Source: Kriegella aquimaris
Lineage (GTDB): Bacteria; Bacteroidota; Bacteroidia; Flavobacteriales; Flavobacteriaceae
Reading direction: 5' to 3'
Assembly (NCBI RefSeq): GCF_900103215.1
Contig: NZ_FNGV01000010.1
Location: 144,876 to 208,875, forward strand
Length of the DNA: 64,000 nt
Positions 1 through 8,834 of this stretch are shown in pieces. Both the position numbers and the translations under genes were made by a program. The notes under the pieces were generated by a model. The model was given only the letters and a program-made list of their open reading frames with translations. It made no database searches and had not been told where the DNA came from. How positions within the stretch are numbered: position 1 is the first letter of the stretch; each line of letters starts with the position of its first letter.

Positions 1-805
1 CATCATTTCCGGCCAAGGATGTTCTACCCCTGATATAAACATGGGTTTCGGCATTTAAGTCGTTACCCGATCTTCGAACGTCTAACCCTGAAACCTTACT
101 CGACAAACCGGCCAACGCATTTTCTTGGGGTACCAAGTTCATTTTTTCACTATCAACTTCTCCGACCGAATAGCCCAGGGCTCTTTTTTCCCTTTTCATA
201 CCCAAAGCGGTGACTACCACTTCATCCATTTTTTGGGCAGACGGTACTAGGGCGACATTTAAAACTGTCTGGTTACCAACCAATATTTCTTTGGTTTCCA
301 TTCCTATATATGAGAAGATAAGAACGGCCATCGTATTTGGTACTTCGATGGTGAAATTACCATCGAAATCGGAAACAATGCCTTTGTTCGTCCCCTTTAT
401 AATGATATTCACCCCGGGTAGAATCTCGCCGTCGGTATCTTTTACGGTACCTGACACTTCGATTACTTGTGGAGCTGCGGCTTTCTCAGGAATTTTTTCG
501 GGCAGTCTTTCTTTTTTAGACCTTATAATTATATGTTTCCCCGATACTTCGTACGATTCTTTGGTGAAAATGCTGTGCAGTATCTTTTCAATTTTTTCAT
601 TCTTAACCTTCACCGTAACTATTCTGTTGATGTCAACATCTTTAATGTTGTACAGAAATTTGAATTCGGTATTTAATTCAATTTCATTCAGTACCGCCTC
701 AACGGTTACTTCTTTCAGGTCTAATGTTATTCGTGTACCCTGCGCATAATTATTGGCCCTTATATTGAATAGGGCAATGAACAGCAAGAATGTGGTTAAT
801 TTCAT
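1..805 (-). CDS. SusC-like TonB-dependent receptor, N-terminal part (gene runs off left edge)
   Basis: The frame stays open from an ATG at 805 down to base 1, giving about 268 residues of an outer-membrane receptor. In order: a signal peptide (residues 1 to about 22), an STN secretin/TonB short domain (about 28-85), a carboxypeptidase-D-like domain beginning VSGTVKDTDGEILPGVNI, and the start of the plug (DEVVVTALGMKREKRALGYS), typical of SusC/RagA proteins. Receptors with an STN domain usually signal to a FecR anti-sigma factor, and fecR lies just upstream on the same strand. The barrel and any SusD partner are outside the window. The substrate cannot be read; glycan uptake is the usual role. 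Confidence 0.93.
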   Translation of the reverse strand, partial: MKLTTFLLFIALFNIRANNYAQGTRITLDLKEVTVEAVLNEIELNTEFKFLYNIKDVDINRIVTVKVKNEKIEKILHSIFTKESYEVSGKHIIIRSKKERLPEKIPEKAAAPQVIEVSGTVKDTDGEILPGVNIIIKGTNKGIVSDFDGNFTIEVPNTMAVLIFSYIGMETKEILVGNQTVLNVALVPSAQKMDEVVVTALGMKREKRALGYSVGEVDSEKMNLVPQENALAGLSSKVSGLDVRRSGNDLNAETHVYIRGRTSLAGND

Positions 806-998
806 TTTTAAACTAAATTCTGGAGGACATATCAGCCTACTCCCAATTTTGAGATGGATTTTCATATTTTTGTATTGATTATTAGTGGGTATTAATTTCC
901 TCACTTTTGAGTTGCTGAAAGATGTTCGCGCATCTTTCAGTTTTTTTGTGAGTTTTTTTTCTGGGTTTTTTTGGTTTATTTCATACGCTTTTTCCGGT

Positions 999-2150
999 TT
1001 AGTTTATCGTAATTTTATTCTGGTCAATGGTATATGTAAAAGAATAACTCTTAGTAAAAGAGATGAAAATTTGCTCCATTTCTTCCTCCATATCAAAACT
1101 GGCATTGTAATACTGCTCGCCCAGTTCTTTGTTGTTGTTAATAATGGTGATATTGTAGGCGCGCTCTAGTTTCTTGATAATATTTTTGAACTGCTCATGT
1201 CTGAAAACAAACCTTCCGTTTTTCCAACTGGTATAGAGGTTCGTATCGACTTCGTTGACTGAAAAATCACCCTTAGATTGATTATATACCCCCTTTGAAC
1301 CTGGTTCTATTAGGGTCGCCGTTTGTTGGTCATAAGTACTTTGATTATACAAACCGACCAACCCTTCTACTAAAACGGTAGTGATGTCACTATCTTCGGG
1401 ATAGGCCGAAAGGTTGAATTCGGTTCCCAGAACACGTACTTTTAAATCATTCACGTTGACGATGAATGGGTTGTTGGTGTCTTTTGCTACTTTAAAGTAG
1501 GCTTCTCCGATTAGGGTTACCTCCCTGCTCTGATCCGATACGAACTGCACAGGATATTTTATCGAAGAACCGGAATTAAGTGTGACTATAGTGCCATCGG
1601 ACAGGGCCAATTCGAACTGCTTGCCATTTGGAATGTTCAGTTGGTTATACTGGGGAGTTGCCTGTTCCTTACTTTCTTTATAACTCAGCTGATTGCCTTG
1701 CTGTGAACCGACTTCGTTTCCCTCACTATCTATTATTTTTCGTTGCCCATCTTCACTTATAACTTCAATATGCCCATTGTCTAGTTCAAGTGTAATTTGA
1801 TTCTTATCGATTACAATTTTCGGTTGTTGATTGGTCGAGTCTTCAACAAAGAGATACCCCAATGCCACCAAGAGTACCGCTGCCGCCGCGTATTTTAACA
1901 GGTTGCGGGAATTGAACCTGCGTAAAAAGGAGTTGTTCCTTCTTATCTCACGGGTCAAATATGCTTTAGTAGGGCCACTATCCGAATTGTTTAGGGCCAT
2001 ATTTACGGTATAGTGATGCCGAACGTAGTCTTCAAAAAGCAATTTGTTCGATGGATCCTTTATCCATGCCTCCAATTCCTCAAGTTCTTCGGCGGTAGCC
2101 GTTTTCGTGAGGTATTTGACGATATAATTTTCAATATTCTTCGGAATCAT
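999..2150 (-). CDS. FecR-family anti-sigma factor with C-terminal DUF4974-like region
   Basis: A 383-residue protein with the usual Bacteroidetes FecR plan. It has an acidic cytoplasmic N-terminal region (residues 1-50), one membrane segment (about 85-105, KYAAAAVLLVALGYLFV), a FecR domain with GEAYFKVAKD and LGTEFNLSAY motifs, and a C-terminal region ending in a FRHEQFKNIIKKLERAYN stretch typical of DUF4974. It normally holds an ECF sigma factor and relays substrate signals from the STN domain of the neighbouring receptor. The susC start lies about 190 bases downstream on the same strand. The expected ECF sigma gene is not upstream: the next gene on that side is on the opposite strand. Confidence 0.93.
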   Translation of the reverse strand: MIPKNIENYIVKYLTKTATAEELEELEAWIKDPSNKLLFEDYVRHHYTVNMALNNSDSGPTKAYLTREIRRNNSFLRRFNSRNLLKYAAAAVLLVALGYLFVEDSTNQQPKIVIDKNQITLELDNGHIEVISEDGQRKIIDSEGNEVGSQQGNQLSYKESKEQATPQYNQLNIPNGKQFELALSDGTIVTLNSGSSIKYPVQFVSDQSREVTLIGEAYFKVAKDTNNPFIVNVNDLKVRVLGTEFNLSAYPEDSDITTVLVEGLVGLYNQSTYDQQTATLIEPGSKGVYNQSKGDFSVNEVDTNLYTSWKNGRFVFRHEQFKNIIKKLERAYNITIINNNKELGEQYYNASFDMEEEMEQIFISFTKSYSFTYTIDQNKITIN

Positions 2151-2475
2151 AACTCGGATTATATTAATACGACGTAACCAAAATTATGATACCCTTGGTT
2201 TTTTTGAATTTTTTTAAATAATTTGTTTTTTAACCGCCCTTTCGAGACCTCATTGCTAATAATCTGGTATTTTGGGTAGCATTGTAGATTCTAATAAACA
2301 ACCGCTAGATGCAAGTATGAAAACTTTGCCAAGGTTAAGGAGAAAGTAGCCAAAGGAGTAGCACAGTTTTTAGAAACTAACTGATTCGAGCAGAAAGATT
2401 TTAAAGCAGTATTTTAGATTGTGATAACCAAAAGCACCGATTTTGCCACAAACCGCTAACCAAATACATACACCG
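2151..2475. other. Divergent intergenic region between fecR and the oxidoreductase
   Basis: No sigma factor gene or remnant is recognisable here on either strand. A TAATTTTG box on the minus strand (2179-2186) resembles a Bacteroidetes -7 element about 30 bases before fecR, but I see no TTTG box at the usual -33 spacing. A short open stretch on the plus strand (about 2311-2385) is unassigned. Confidence 0.4.
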
Positions 2476-3054
2476 ATGAAAAAAATTCTGATCATTAATG
2501 GGCATCCCGATAAAGAAAGTTTTAATCATGGTATCGCAGAGGCGTATAAAATCGGTGCTATTCAATCTGGGGCTGCCGTAAAAGAGCTGAAAATAGCGGA
2601 ACTACAATTCGATCCGAACCTTAAATATGGTTATAGAAAAAGAACAGAGCTCGAACCCGACTTGCTTGATGCGCAAGAAAAAATAAAATGGGCCGAACAC
2701 TTGGTCTGGGTCTATCCCGTTTGGTGGGGTTCGGTTCCGGCAGTGATGAAAGGTTTTATCGATCGGGTTTTTCTCCCTGGCTTCGCCTTTAAAAAACGGA
2801 AAGGTTCTGTCTGGTGGGATAAATACCTTACGGGAAAAACAGCCCGATTGATATGTACGATGGATCAGCCTACATGGTATTACAAATGGGTGTATGGTAG
2901 TCCGAGCCATAAGGCCATGAAGAAACTGACCTTACAATTTGTCGGGGTTAAAAAAGTAAAAATTACGGCTATCGGCCCTATACGGTTATCGACCGATAAA
3001 TTCAGGAATGATTGGCTGCATAAGATTGAAAAACTTGGACGGCGAAACAACTAG
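2476..3054 (+). CDS. NAD(P)H oxidoreductase, flavodoxin-fold quinone reductase family
   Basis: 192 residues from the ATG at 2476. An in-frame start 11 codons earlier is possible, but the family begins right at the first beta strand (MKKILIINGHPDKESF), so the later start is preferred. The FMN-binding loop NGHPDKES, the VYPVWWGSVPAVMKGFIDRV segment (about residues 79-98) and the PGFAF loop are those of the NQO/MdaB/KefF two-electron quinone reductases. The enzyme probably reduces quinones or electrophiles in the cytoplasm with NAD(P)H through bound FMN. It starts a short same-strand run with the hydrolase and the dehydrogenase that follow. Confidence 0.9.
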   Translation: MKKILIINGHPDKESFNHGIAEAYKIGAIQSGAAVKELKIAELQFDPNLKYGYRKRTELEPDLLDAQEKIKWAEHLVWVYPVWWGSVPAVMKGFIDRVFLPGFAFKKRKGSVWWDKYLTGKTARLICTMDQPTWYYKWVYGSPSHKAMKKLTLQFVGVKKVKITAIGPIRLSTDKFRNDWLHKIEKLGRRNN

Positions 3055-3103
3055 TTGTGCAATGCATCAATTCGAAAAAACGCATTTATTGAATTACAGT
3101 ATC

Positions 3104-4282
3104 ATGAATTATAAATATGTCATCATTATGCTCTTTACACTATTTGGCAGCAGTTTGTCGTATGGCCAACAAATGGACCAGACCAAGAAAAAAGTAGATT
3201 CCTTGTTCAAAAAGGAGGTACAGCGTAAAAATGTACACAATGCCTTTCTCACCGTATATTCCGGCAAACTGGATATAGAATGGAACTATTTCGGGGGAAA
3301 CTTTAACGACGGTACTCCCGTAAGCGTAAAAAATCCGTTTCTCTCAACAAGCATTGCCAAAACGTTTACAGCAACTTTGATTATGCAGTTGCAAGAAATA
3401 GGCAAGTTGAATGTAGACGACCGATTGGCAGAATACCTGTCTTCCGATATTTTAAATGGAATACATACCTATCAGGGTGTCGACTATTCAAGGGAAGTGC
3501 GCATCAAGCATTTGTTACAACATACCTCGGGTATTCCCGATTATTTTGAGGATGCCCCGACAAGCGGTCCTACTTTTATGGAATTGCTGTTCGCCGATAC
3601 CGATAGAATTTGGACACCGAAAGAAACAATCGATTTTGCCAAATCGAAATTAACACCTCATTTCCCTCCCGGGAAAGGCTATCACTATTCCGATACCGAA
3701 TATGTGTTGTTGGGGCTATTGATTGAAGAACTGACGGGCAAAAGGCTCCACGAAGTGCTTTTTGAAAAAATAATTGAACCCTTAAGCATGGAACATACCT
3801 ATATGAACCTTCATTCAAAACCTATCGATGCGACCACAGGTGCCTTAGCGGAATTTTATGCAGATGACATTGAAGTCGGTCATTTCAAAAGTTTAAGTGC
3901 CGATTGGGGCGGCGGCGGATTGGTGACCACATCAAACGACTTGCTTAAATTCCATAAGGGTTTGAAAGAAGGCGTACTACTTTCTAAAAGTAGCTTGCGA
4001 CAAATGCAAAAATGGACGAACGAATCGTTTGGTTTAAAATACGGCTATGGTCTGCGCAAATTCGAGTTAAAGAAATTATATCCTGTACTGTATAAATATA
4101 CGCTTATCGGCCATTCGGGCTCATCGGGCGCTTTTATGTACTACTGCCCTGAAATGGATGTCTATCTCACAGGGACATTTAACCAAACCGCTTACCAAAA
4201 AAAGCATGTGGTCTTCATGATTCAAGTGCTGTCACACATAAAAAAACTATCAAAAATAAAAAAGAAGAGTAATGAGGGATAA
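3104..4282 (+). CDS. Secreted serine hydrolase of the beta-lactamase/PBP (class C) fold
   Basis: The start at 3104 is chosen because it opens a clear signal peptide (MNYKYVIIMLFTLFGSSLSYG); longer in-frame starts would bury it and overlap the previous gene. The 392-residue product shows the S-x-x-K nucleophile motif (STSIAK), a Y-S-D in place of the Y-x-N motif (GYHYSDTEYVLLG) and a late H-S-G motif (HSGSSG). These are the three active-site elements of class C beta-lactamase-like hydrolases and D-aminopeptidases. Homologues are often esterases or peptidases of unknown substrate, so a true antibiotic-degrading role should not be assumed. Its end overlaps the next gene by 11 bases, suggesting co-translation. 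Confidence 0.9.
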   Translation: MNYKYVIIMLFTLFGSSLSYGQQMDQTKKKVDSLFKKEVQRKNVHNAFLTVYSGKLDIEWNYFGGNFNDGTPVSVKNPFLSTSIAKTFTATLIMQLQEIGKLNVDDRLAEYLSSDILNGIHTYQGVDYSREVRIKHLLQHTSGIPDYFEDAPTSGPTFMELLFADTDRIWTPKETIDFAKSKLTPHFPPGKGYHYSDTEYVLLGLLIEELTGKRLHEVLFEKIIEPLSMEHTYMNLHSKPIDATTGALAEFYADDIEVGHFKSLSADWGGGGLVTTSNDLLKFHKGLKEGVLLSKSSLRQMQKWTNESFGLKYGYGLRKFELKKLYPVLYKYTLIGHSGSSGAFMYYCPEMDVYLTGTFNQTAYQKKHVVFMIQVLSHIKKLSKIKKKSNEG

Positions 4283-5183
4283 TGGAACCGTCTTATTGGC
4301 AGGAGCAACAGGCTATTTGGGAGGTTTTATCACGAAGGAATTGATTGTCAGAAGTATTCCTGCCGAATTAATTGTGAGAAATGTGGAAAAGGGAGCTGAT
4401 CTAGCTTCCGAGAACGTTAAGGTTATACAAGCAGAGGTTACCCGTGCTGAAACCTTAAAGGGGCTTTTTGAGAATGTGTCCGTGGTTATTTCGATTGTAG
4501 GTATTACACGTCAAAAAGATGGGTTGAGTTATATGGATGTTGATTATCAGGCGAATATAAACTTGTTGGAAGAAGCCAAGAAAGCAGGAATCAAAAAGTT
4601 TATCTATGTATCGGTAATCAATGGCCCTTTACATCGCAATCTTAAAATGCTGGAGGCAAAGGAAGCTTTTGTCGATGCTTTGAAGCATTCAGGATTGGAG
4701 TATACGGTGATACGCCCGAATGGATTCTTTTCCGATATGCGCGATTTTTTAAAAATGGCCGAGAAAGGCAGGGTCTATTTATTCGGTAACGGAAGCCAAA
4801 AGATCAACCCCGTCCATGGCAAAGATCTCGCGGTCGTTTGCGTTGATGCGATTGAAGGCGGAGAGACAGAAATTGCAGTAGGGGGACCTGATATTTTGAC
4901 GCATAACGAGATTGGTCAAATGGCATTATTGGCCTGCGGCAAACCCATAAACATTATTCACCTTCCCCATTGGGTTCGAAAATTGACCTTATGGGCGGTA
5001 CGCACCTTTACATCCCCAAGGACCTATGGACCCATTGAATTCTTTTTGACTTTTATGGCTGATGATGCCATTGCCCCACGATATGGCGGTCAGCGGTTAT
5101 CCCTCTTTTTTCAAAAGGAAATGGATGTTATAAGAAAAGAGCGTATGCGGGAATTAAAGCACGATTTCAGATCAATCTTTTAG
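4272..5183 (+). CDS. NmrA/SDR-type NAD(P)-dependent sugar-epimerase-like protein
   Basis: 303 residues starting inside the end of the hydrolase gene. The N-terminus carries a Rossmann nucleotide motif (LLAGATGYLGGFI, residues 8-20). It is followed by the SIVGITRQ region and by KKFIYVSV, where atypical SDRs have a less conserved catalytic site. The YTVIRPNGFFSDM segment is typical of NmrA-like and complex-I-associated SDRs that act as redox sensors or reductases. There is no Y-x-x-x-K pair in the usual place, so I call it an atypical SDR. The substrate is unknown. It is the last intact gene of the plus-strand run from 2476. Confidence 0.87.
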   Translation: MRDNGTVLLAGATGYLGGFITKELIVRSIPAELIVRNVEKGADLASENVKVIQAEVTRAETLKGLFENVSVVISIVGITRQKDGLSYMDVDYQANINLLEEAKKAGIKKFIYVSVINGPLHRNLKMLEAKEAFVDALKHSGLEYTVIRPNGFFSDMRDFLKMAEKGRVYLFGNGSQKINPVHGKDLAVVCVDAIEGGETEIAVGGPDILTHNEIGQMALLACGKPINIIHLPHWVRKLTLWAVRTFTSPRTYGPIEFFLTFMADDAIAPRYGGQRLSLFFQKEMDVIRKERMRELKHDFRSIF

Positions 5184-5190
5184 CCTTGCT

Positions 5191-5356
5191 GTATATAGAG
5201 GTGGTGCTATTATTGCCAGCGCAGTGTGCCCCAAAAGATATTGCGCCTTATGCCGTAGAAGATGGCAATCTTGCGGTTTTGATTCGCAAACGCTTTTCCA
5301 AATCGGAAATCAAGCAACTCTTACGCTTGAAATGGTATAATTGGCCCATTGAGTAA
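5191..5356 (+). pseudogene. Frameshifted C-terminal relic of a Vat/CatB-type hexapeptide acetyltransferase
   Basis: Translation gives GGAIIASAV in one frame (from 5200). After a +1 shift near 5227-5233 it gives KDIAPYAVEDGN and then IRKRFSKSEIKQLLRLKWYN up to a TAA at 5354. That is the conserved tail of xenobiotic acetyltransferases (family pattern: DVAPYAIVGGNPAK, then IRKRF, then LLxLKWWxW). The hexapeptide repeat core and start are missing. It sits directly after the SDR stop codon, so the rest was probably lost by deletion. The reading is by eye; a protein search of the two frames would confirm it. Confidence 0.65.
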
Positions 5357-5986
5357 AACACTACCCAAGCCCAGTAATCGACTGGCGCAGATATCTCCGT
5401 TTTTGCAGTGTAGCACCTATTATGTGGGTGTAAGGGAGAATGTTCTTCGTACTTCCCACAGAATTATTAGGTAAAAGGGCTTTTTTCTAAAAAGCTATAG
5501 TTGCACTTACGTCCCGAAATAACAAAATGTTAACATCATTTTCTTGCATTTGGGTCTTGATATCTTATGTTTTGACCAAACAAATTTTATGCAATTTTTA
5601 CAGATTAAAAGAAAAACAAAAACAGAGAAACGCTACAGTAAAAATATGGGACATTTAACTACAAGAGTCACCTATATTAATCAATGCCTTTTGGGCTTGC
5701 CCATTAGAACAATTCATAAATACCGCGAAACCTATTATGGGGAAGTGAAGGATTGTAGGGACTGTGTGCTGTTTATCTAATCTATCAACCACAATTTTAT
5801 CGTGTTCATGCGATTGTTTCACAATAAATCCATTTGTAAAATTAGGAATCATGCCGATTGCGAAGCAGACCGCTTCAAGACAATATTAGTGATAGGGCTG
5901 GCCATAGCTCCCGAAATGGAAAATCCATGAACTTTTTTTAATAATCAAAGATGTAGACCAATACATCCAATCATCAAAAAATCAAT
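5357..5986. other. Gene-poor gap before the proline operon
   Basis: About 630 bases with no gene I can support. A 78-codon open frame at 5544-5780 has no recognisable motif, odd composition and no family resemblance, so it is not called. A short hairpin (GCTTTTT / AAAAAGC, near 5480) is present, without the features of a strong terminator. The region is probably decayed sequence continuing from the acetyltransferase relic. Confidence 0.4.
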
Positions 5987-6793
5987 ATGAAAGTACTTGT
6001 AATAGGGGCAGGAAACATGGGGCTTACCTATGCCGAAGGCATGACAAAATCAAAACTGCTCAAAAAAAGAAATATTATGGTGTTGGACACTTCCGCAGAA
6101 AAACGGGAAGAATTACATCAAATTTCACATTTTGATGCCTATGAGCATTTGGAAGATTGCGTGCCCGAAGCAGATATTATTTTTCTTGCCGTGAAGCCTT
6201 ATCACGCAGAAGACTTGCTTAAAAAAATCAATCCGATGGTCAAACCGCAGCAACTGGTTATTTCCATTATGGCGGGGATTACCATTGCTTCGATTAAAGA
6301 ATGGAGCAATCTCAACAAAGTTGTCAGGGCCATGCCCAACCTGCCGGCAAAAATCGGTAAAGGACTCACCTCGTATGTCGCTTCCCCCGAAGTGTCACGT
6401 ATCGAACTATTGACCGTAGAAAGTCTGTTGGACACCACAGGAAAATCGATGTTGGTCAGCAGCGAAAAATTCATCGATGCCTCTACGGGGATTTCCGGTA
6501 GCGGACCCGCTTATGTATTCTATTTTATGCAAAGCATGATGGAGGCTGCATTGCAGATGGGCTTCTCGAAAAACGATTCCAAGGTCTTGGTGGGGCAGAC
6601 ATTTACCGGGGCCATTGAACTCTTTAACCAAAATGACCTATCGCCAAATTCTTGGATGGAAAAGGTAGCCTCAAAGGGTGGTACAACCCGTGCCGCTTTA
6701 GATTCAATGGAAGACAACAATGTAAACGTACTGATTAAAGATGCCGCTTTTGCCGCCTTTAATCGAGCAGTAGAACTAGGAAAAGAAAACTAA
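5987..6793 (+). CDS. proC: Pyrroline-5-carboxylate reductase
   Basis: 268 residues, normal length for ProC. The NAD(P)H-binding motif GAGNMG lies at residues 7-12. The C-terminal substrate and dimer domain carries TGISGSGPAYVFYFMQSM and the late KGGTTRAALDSM signature. The enzyme reduces pyrroline-5-carboxylate to proline in the cytoplasm, the last step of proline synthesis. It is the first gene of a proC-proB-proA-ablB run: proB starts two bases after its end, so the two are surely co-transcribed. Proline made here could serve growth and osmotic protection. Confidence 0.97.
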   Translation: MKVLVIGAGNMGLTYAEGMTKSKLLKKRNIMVLDTSAEKREELHQISHFDAYEHLEDCVPEADIIFLAVKPYHAEDLLKKINPMVKPQQLVISIMAGITIASIKEWSNLNKVVRAMPNLPAKIGKGLTSYVASPEVSRIELLTVESLLDTTGKSMLVSSEKFIDASTGISGSGPAYVFYFMQSMMEAALQMGFSKNDSKVLVGQTFTGAIELFNQNDLSPNSWMEKVASKGGTTRAALDSMEDNNVNVLIKDAAFAAFNRAVELGKEN

Positions 6794-6794
6794 A

Positions 6795-7568
6795 ATGTAT
6801 AAAGAGAGAATTGTTATTAAGGTCGGAACGAATGTAATGACGAATAAAGACAATCGGATCGTTAGGCCGGTCTTGCGAAGATTGGTAAAACAGATTGCGG
6901 AACTTTACGAGCGCGATATCATTACCATTTTGGTATCGTCTGGTTCGGTAATCGCCGGAAAAGAAGTGCTGGGCGATTCACGTATCGAAGACAAGACCCA
7001 AAGAAGACAGGTGTATTCGGCAATAGGCCAACCGCGTATGATGCGACTGTACTATAATATTTTTCAAGATTACGGAATGAAGTGTGCACAAGTACTTCCT
7101 ACCAAGCGCGATTTTAGTCCGGGTATGCACCGTCAGAATATGATCAATTGTTGTGAGGGGCTGCTTTCCGAAGGCATAATTCCGATTGCCAATGAAGACG
7201 ACGCCGTTTCGGTAACCATGTCGATGTTTTCCGATAACGATGAGTTGGCCAGTCTTATCGCACAGTTGATCAATGCCGATCGATTGATTATTCTGACGGA
7301 TATTGACGGACTCTACACGGGGCATCCCGATGCAGAAAATAGTGACCTTATTCAAAATGTAGATCCCAATGAAGATTTGAATAAGTACATTAAAGACAGC
7401 AATAAAAAAGAGGCAGAAGGTCGTGGTGGTATGGGCTCTAAATTGGATTATGCCCAACAGGCGGCCGCAAATAGTATTCCCACCTTTATTGCCAATGGGA
7501 AAAAAGACAACACCATAATCGATATTATTGATGGTAAAAACGTGGGTACCAAAGTAGCCATGACATAA
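6795..7568 (+). CDS. proB: Glutamate 5-kinase (without PUA domain)
   Basis: 257 residues, an amino-acid-kinase domain starting RIVIKVGTNVMT. It carries the NEDDAVSVTMSMFSDNDELA stretch that binds nucleotide and substrate, and the ILTDIDGLY and RGGMGSKLDYA motifs of ProB. It phosphorylates glutamate to gamma-glutamyl phosphate, the committed and usually proline-inhibited step. The C-terminal PUA domain present in the longer E. coli enzyme (367 residues) is absent, a known shorter form. It lies immediately after proC and 21 bases before proA, whose product consumes the unstable intermediate. Confidence 0.96.
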   Translation: MYKERIVIKVGTNVMTNKDNRIVRPVLRRLVKQIAELYERDIITILVSSGSVIAGKEVLGDSRIEDKTQRRQVYSAIGQPRMMRLYYNIFQDYGMKCAQVLPTKRDFSPGMHRQNMINCCEGLLSEGIIPIANEDDAVSVTMSMFSDNDELASLIAQLINADRLIILTDIDGLYTGHPDAENSDLIQNVDPNEDLNKYIKDSNKKEAEGRGGMGSKLDYAQQAAANSIPTFIANGKKDNTIIDIIDGKNVGTKVAMT

Positions 7569-7589
7569 CAAGTTAAAAAAGACAGAACT

Positions 7590-8789
7590 ATGAAATTGAT
7601 AGCAACAGATATAAAGAACAAGGTGCTGGCCAGTATGGAGCGTCTTTTAGATGAAAATCGGGTATTATTGCTCGGCGCCAATAAAATCGATTTAGACCTG
7701 TTCAAAAAAGAGGACCAAGCCATGTACGACCGATTGATCGTTACCGACAAAAAGATAGATGGTATGATCAAAGCGGTCAAAGCGGTGCGGTCACAAGACG
7801 ATCCGGTGAATAAAGAGATTACCCGAAAAGAAATGGATAATGGTCTAGAGGTCATCAATAAGACCGCTCCTTTCGGAACGATAATGATTATTTATGAATC
7901 CCGGCCTGATGTAACGGTAGAAGCGGCAGTCCTGGCATTTAAGGCTAACAACAAGATTTTACTCAAAGGAGGAAAGGAAGCCCAGTATAGCAATACGGTA
8001 CTTGTCGATTTTTGGCAGCAAGCTTTGAAGGAAAATGGTTTGGGTACCGATTGTATTCAGTTACTCACCATGAATAGAACGGAGACGCAACAGTTTTTAA
8101 AAGAACCTACCGAACCTTTAGACCTTATCGTGCCCCGTGGTGGTGAACGGTTGATCGCTTTTGTAAAAGAGCATGCGAAATGCGCCGTTTTAGTAAGTGG
8201 CCGCGGTAATAACTTCTTGTATGTTGACGAGGATGCCGATTGGGAAAAAAGTCTCAAGGTCATTCTAAATGCAAAGACCGATAAGATTTCTGCCTGTAAT
8301 GCTTTGGATAAAATATTGGTGAATACCAACGTTTCCGGTTATGAGGAAAAATTGAACGGACTACGGAATATTTTAGAGGATAATGGCGTATCGGTGATGG
8401 TGGATACAAAAACAATGGAGGTTTTGAAAAATGAGGTGCTTATTCCCGAGGAGTCGGTATGGTCGGAAGAATTTTTAGCCTTGCGATGCTGTATTGGATC
8501 GGTCGATACGCTTTCCGATGCGATACAAAAGATAAATGATTATTCCGGGGGGCATTCTGCTACGATTATGACGACCGATACCCAAGCTGCCGAACGCTTT
8601 ATGGAGCAGGTAGATTGTGCGGCCGTATACCAAAATGCCTCCACCCGGTTTACCGATGGTGGTCAGATGGGGGTAGGGGCCGAACTTGCCATCAGTACCG
8701 ATAAGTTGCATCACCGAGGTCCTTTAGGCCTTAACGAGTTGGTTACCAATAAATATTATATCTATGGCGATGGCCAAGTGCGCGACTGA
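7590..8789 (+). CDS. proA: Gamma-glutamyl phosphate reductase
   Basis: 399 residues of the aldehyde-dehydrogenase superfamily. Visible ProA marks are GTIMIIYESRPDVTVEAA (around residue 100), the ILLKGGKEA cofactor loop, VPRGGERLI and the catalytic cysteine at residue 236 (KISACNALDK). The end of the protein has FTDGGQMGVGAELAISTDKLHHRGPLG broken over two conserved blocks. The enzyme reduces gamma-glutamyl phosphate to glutamate semialdehyde with NADPH; this cyclises spontaneously to the ProC substrate. It follows proB by 21 bases. Confidence 0.97.
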   Translation: MKLIATDIKNKVLASMERLLDENRVLLLGANKIDLDLFKKEDQAMYDRLIVTDKKIDGMIKAVKAVRSQDDPVNKEITRKEMDNGLEVINKTAPFGTIMIIYESRPDVTVEAAVLAFKANNKILLKGGKEAQYSNTVLVDFWQQALKENGLGTDCIQLLTMNRTETQQFLKEPTEPLDLIVPRGGERLIAFVKEHAKCAVLVSGRGNNFLYVDEDADWEKSLKVILNAKTDKISACNALDKILVNTNVSGYEEKLNGLRNILEDNGVSVMVDTKTMEVLKNEVLIPEESVWSEEFLALRCCIGSVDTLSDAIQKINDYSGGHSATIMTTDTQAAERFMEQVDCAAVYQNASTRFTDGGQMGVGAELAISTDKLHHRGPLGLNELVTNKYYIYGDGQVRD

Positions 8790-8834
8790 TACGGGTTTCA
8801 ACTGATTTATGAATCGATTAATTTTTAGTTTCAA

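Noticed and set aside
885..1169. 94-codon plus-strand frame
   Set aside because: It overlaps the end of fecR on the other strand and has low-complexity phenylalanine-rich sequence.
2308..2385. Open stretch with YENFAKVKEKVAKGVAQF upstream of the oxidoreductase
   Set aside because: Too short and not matched to any family by eye; no start codon context.
5544..5780. 78-codon frame as a small gene
   Set aside because: No motif, no neighbour logic and an overlapping opposite frame. The composition fits decayed DNA.
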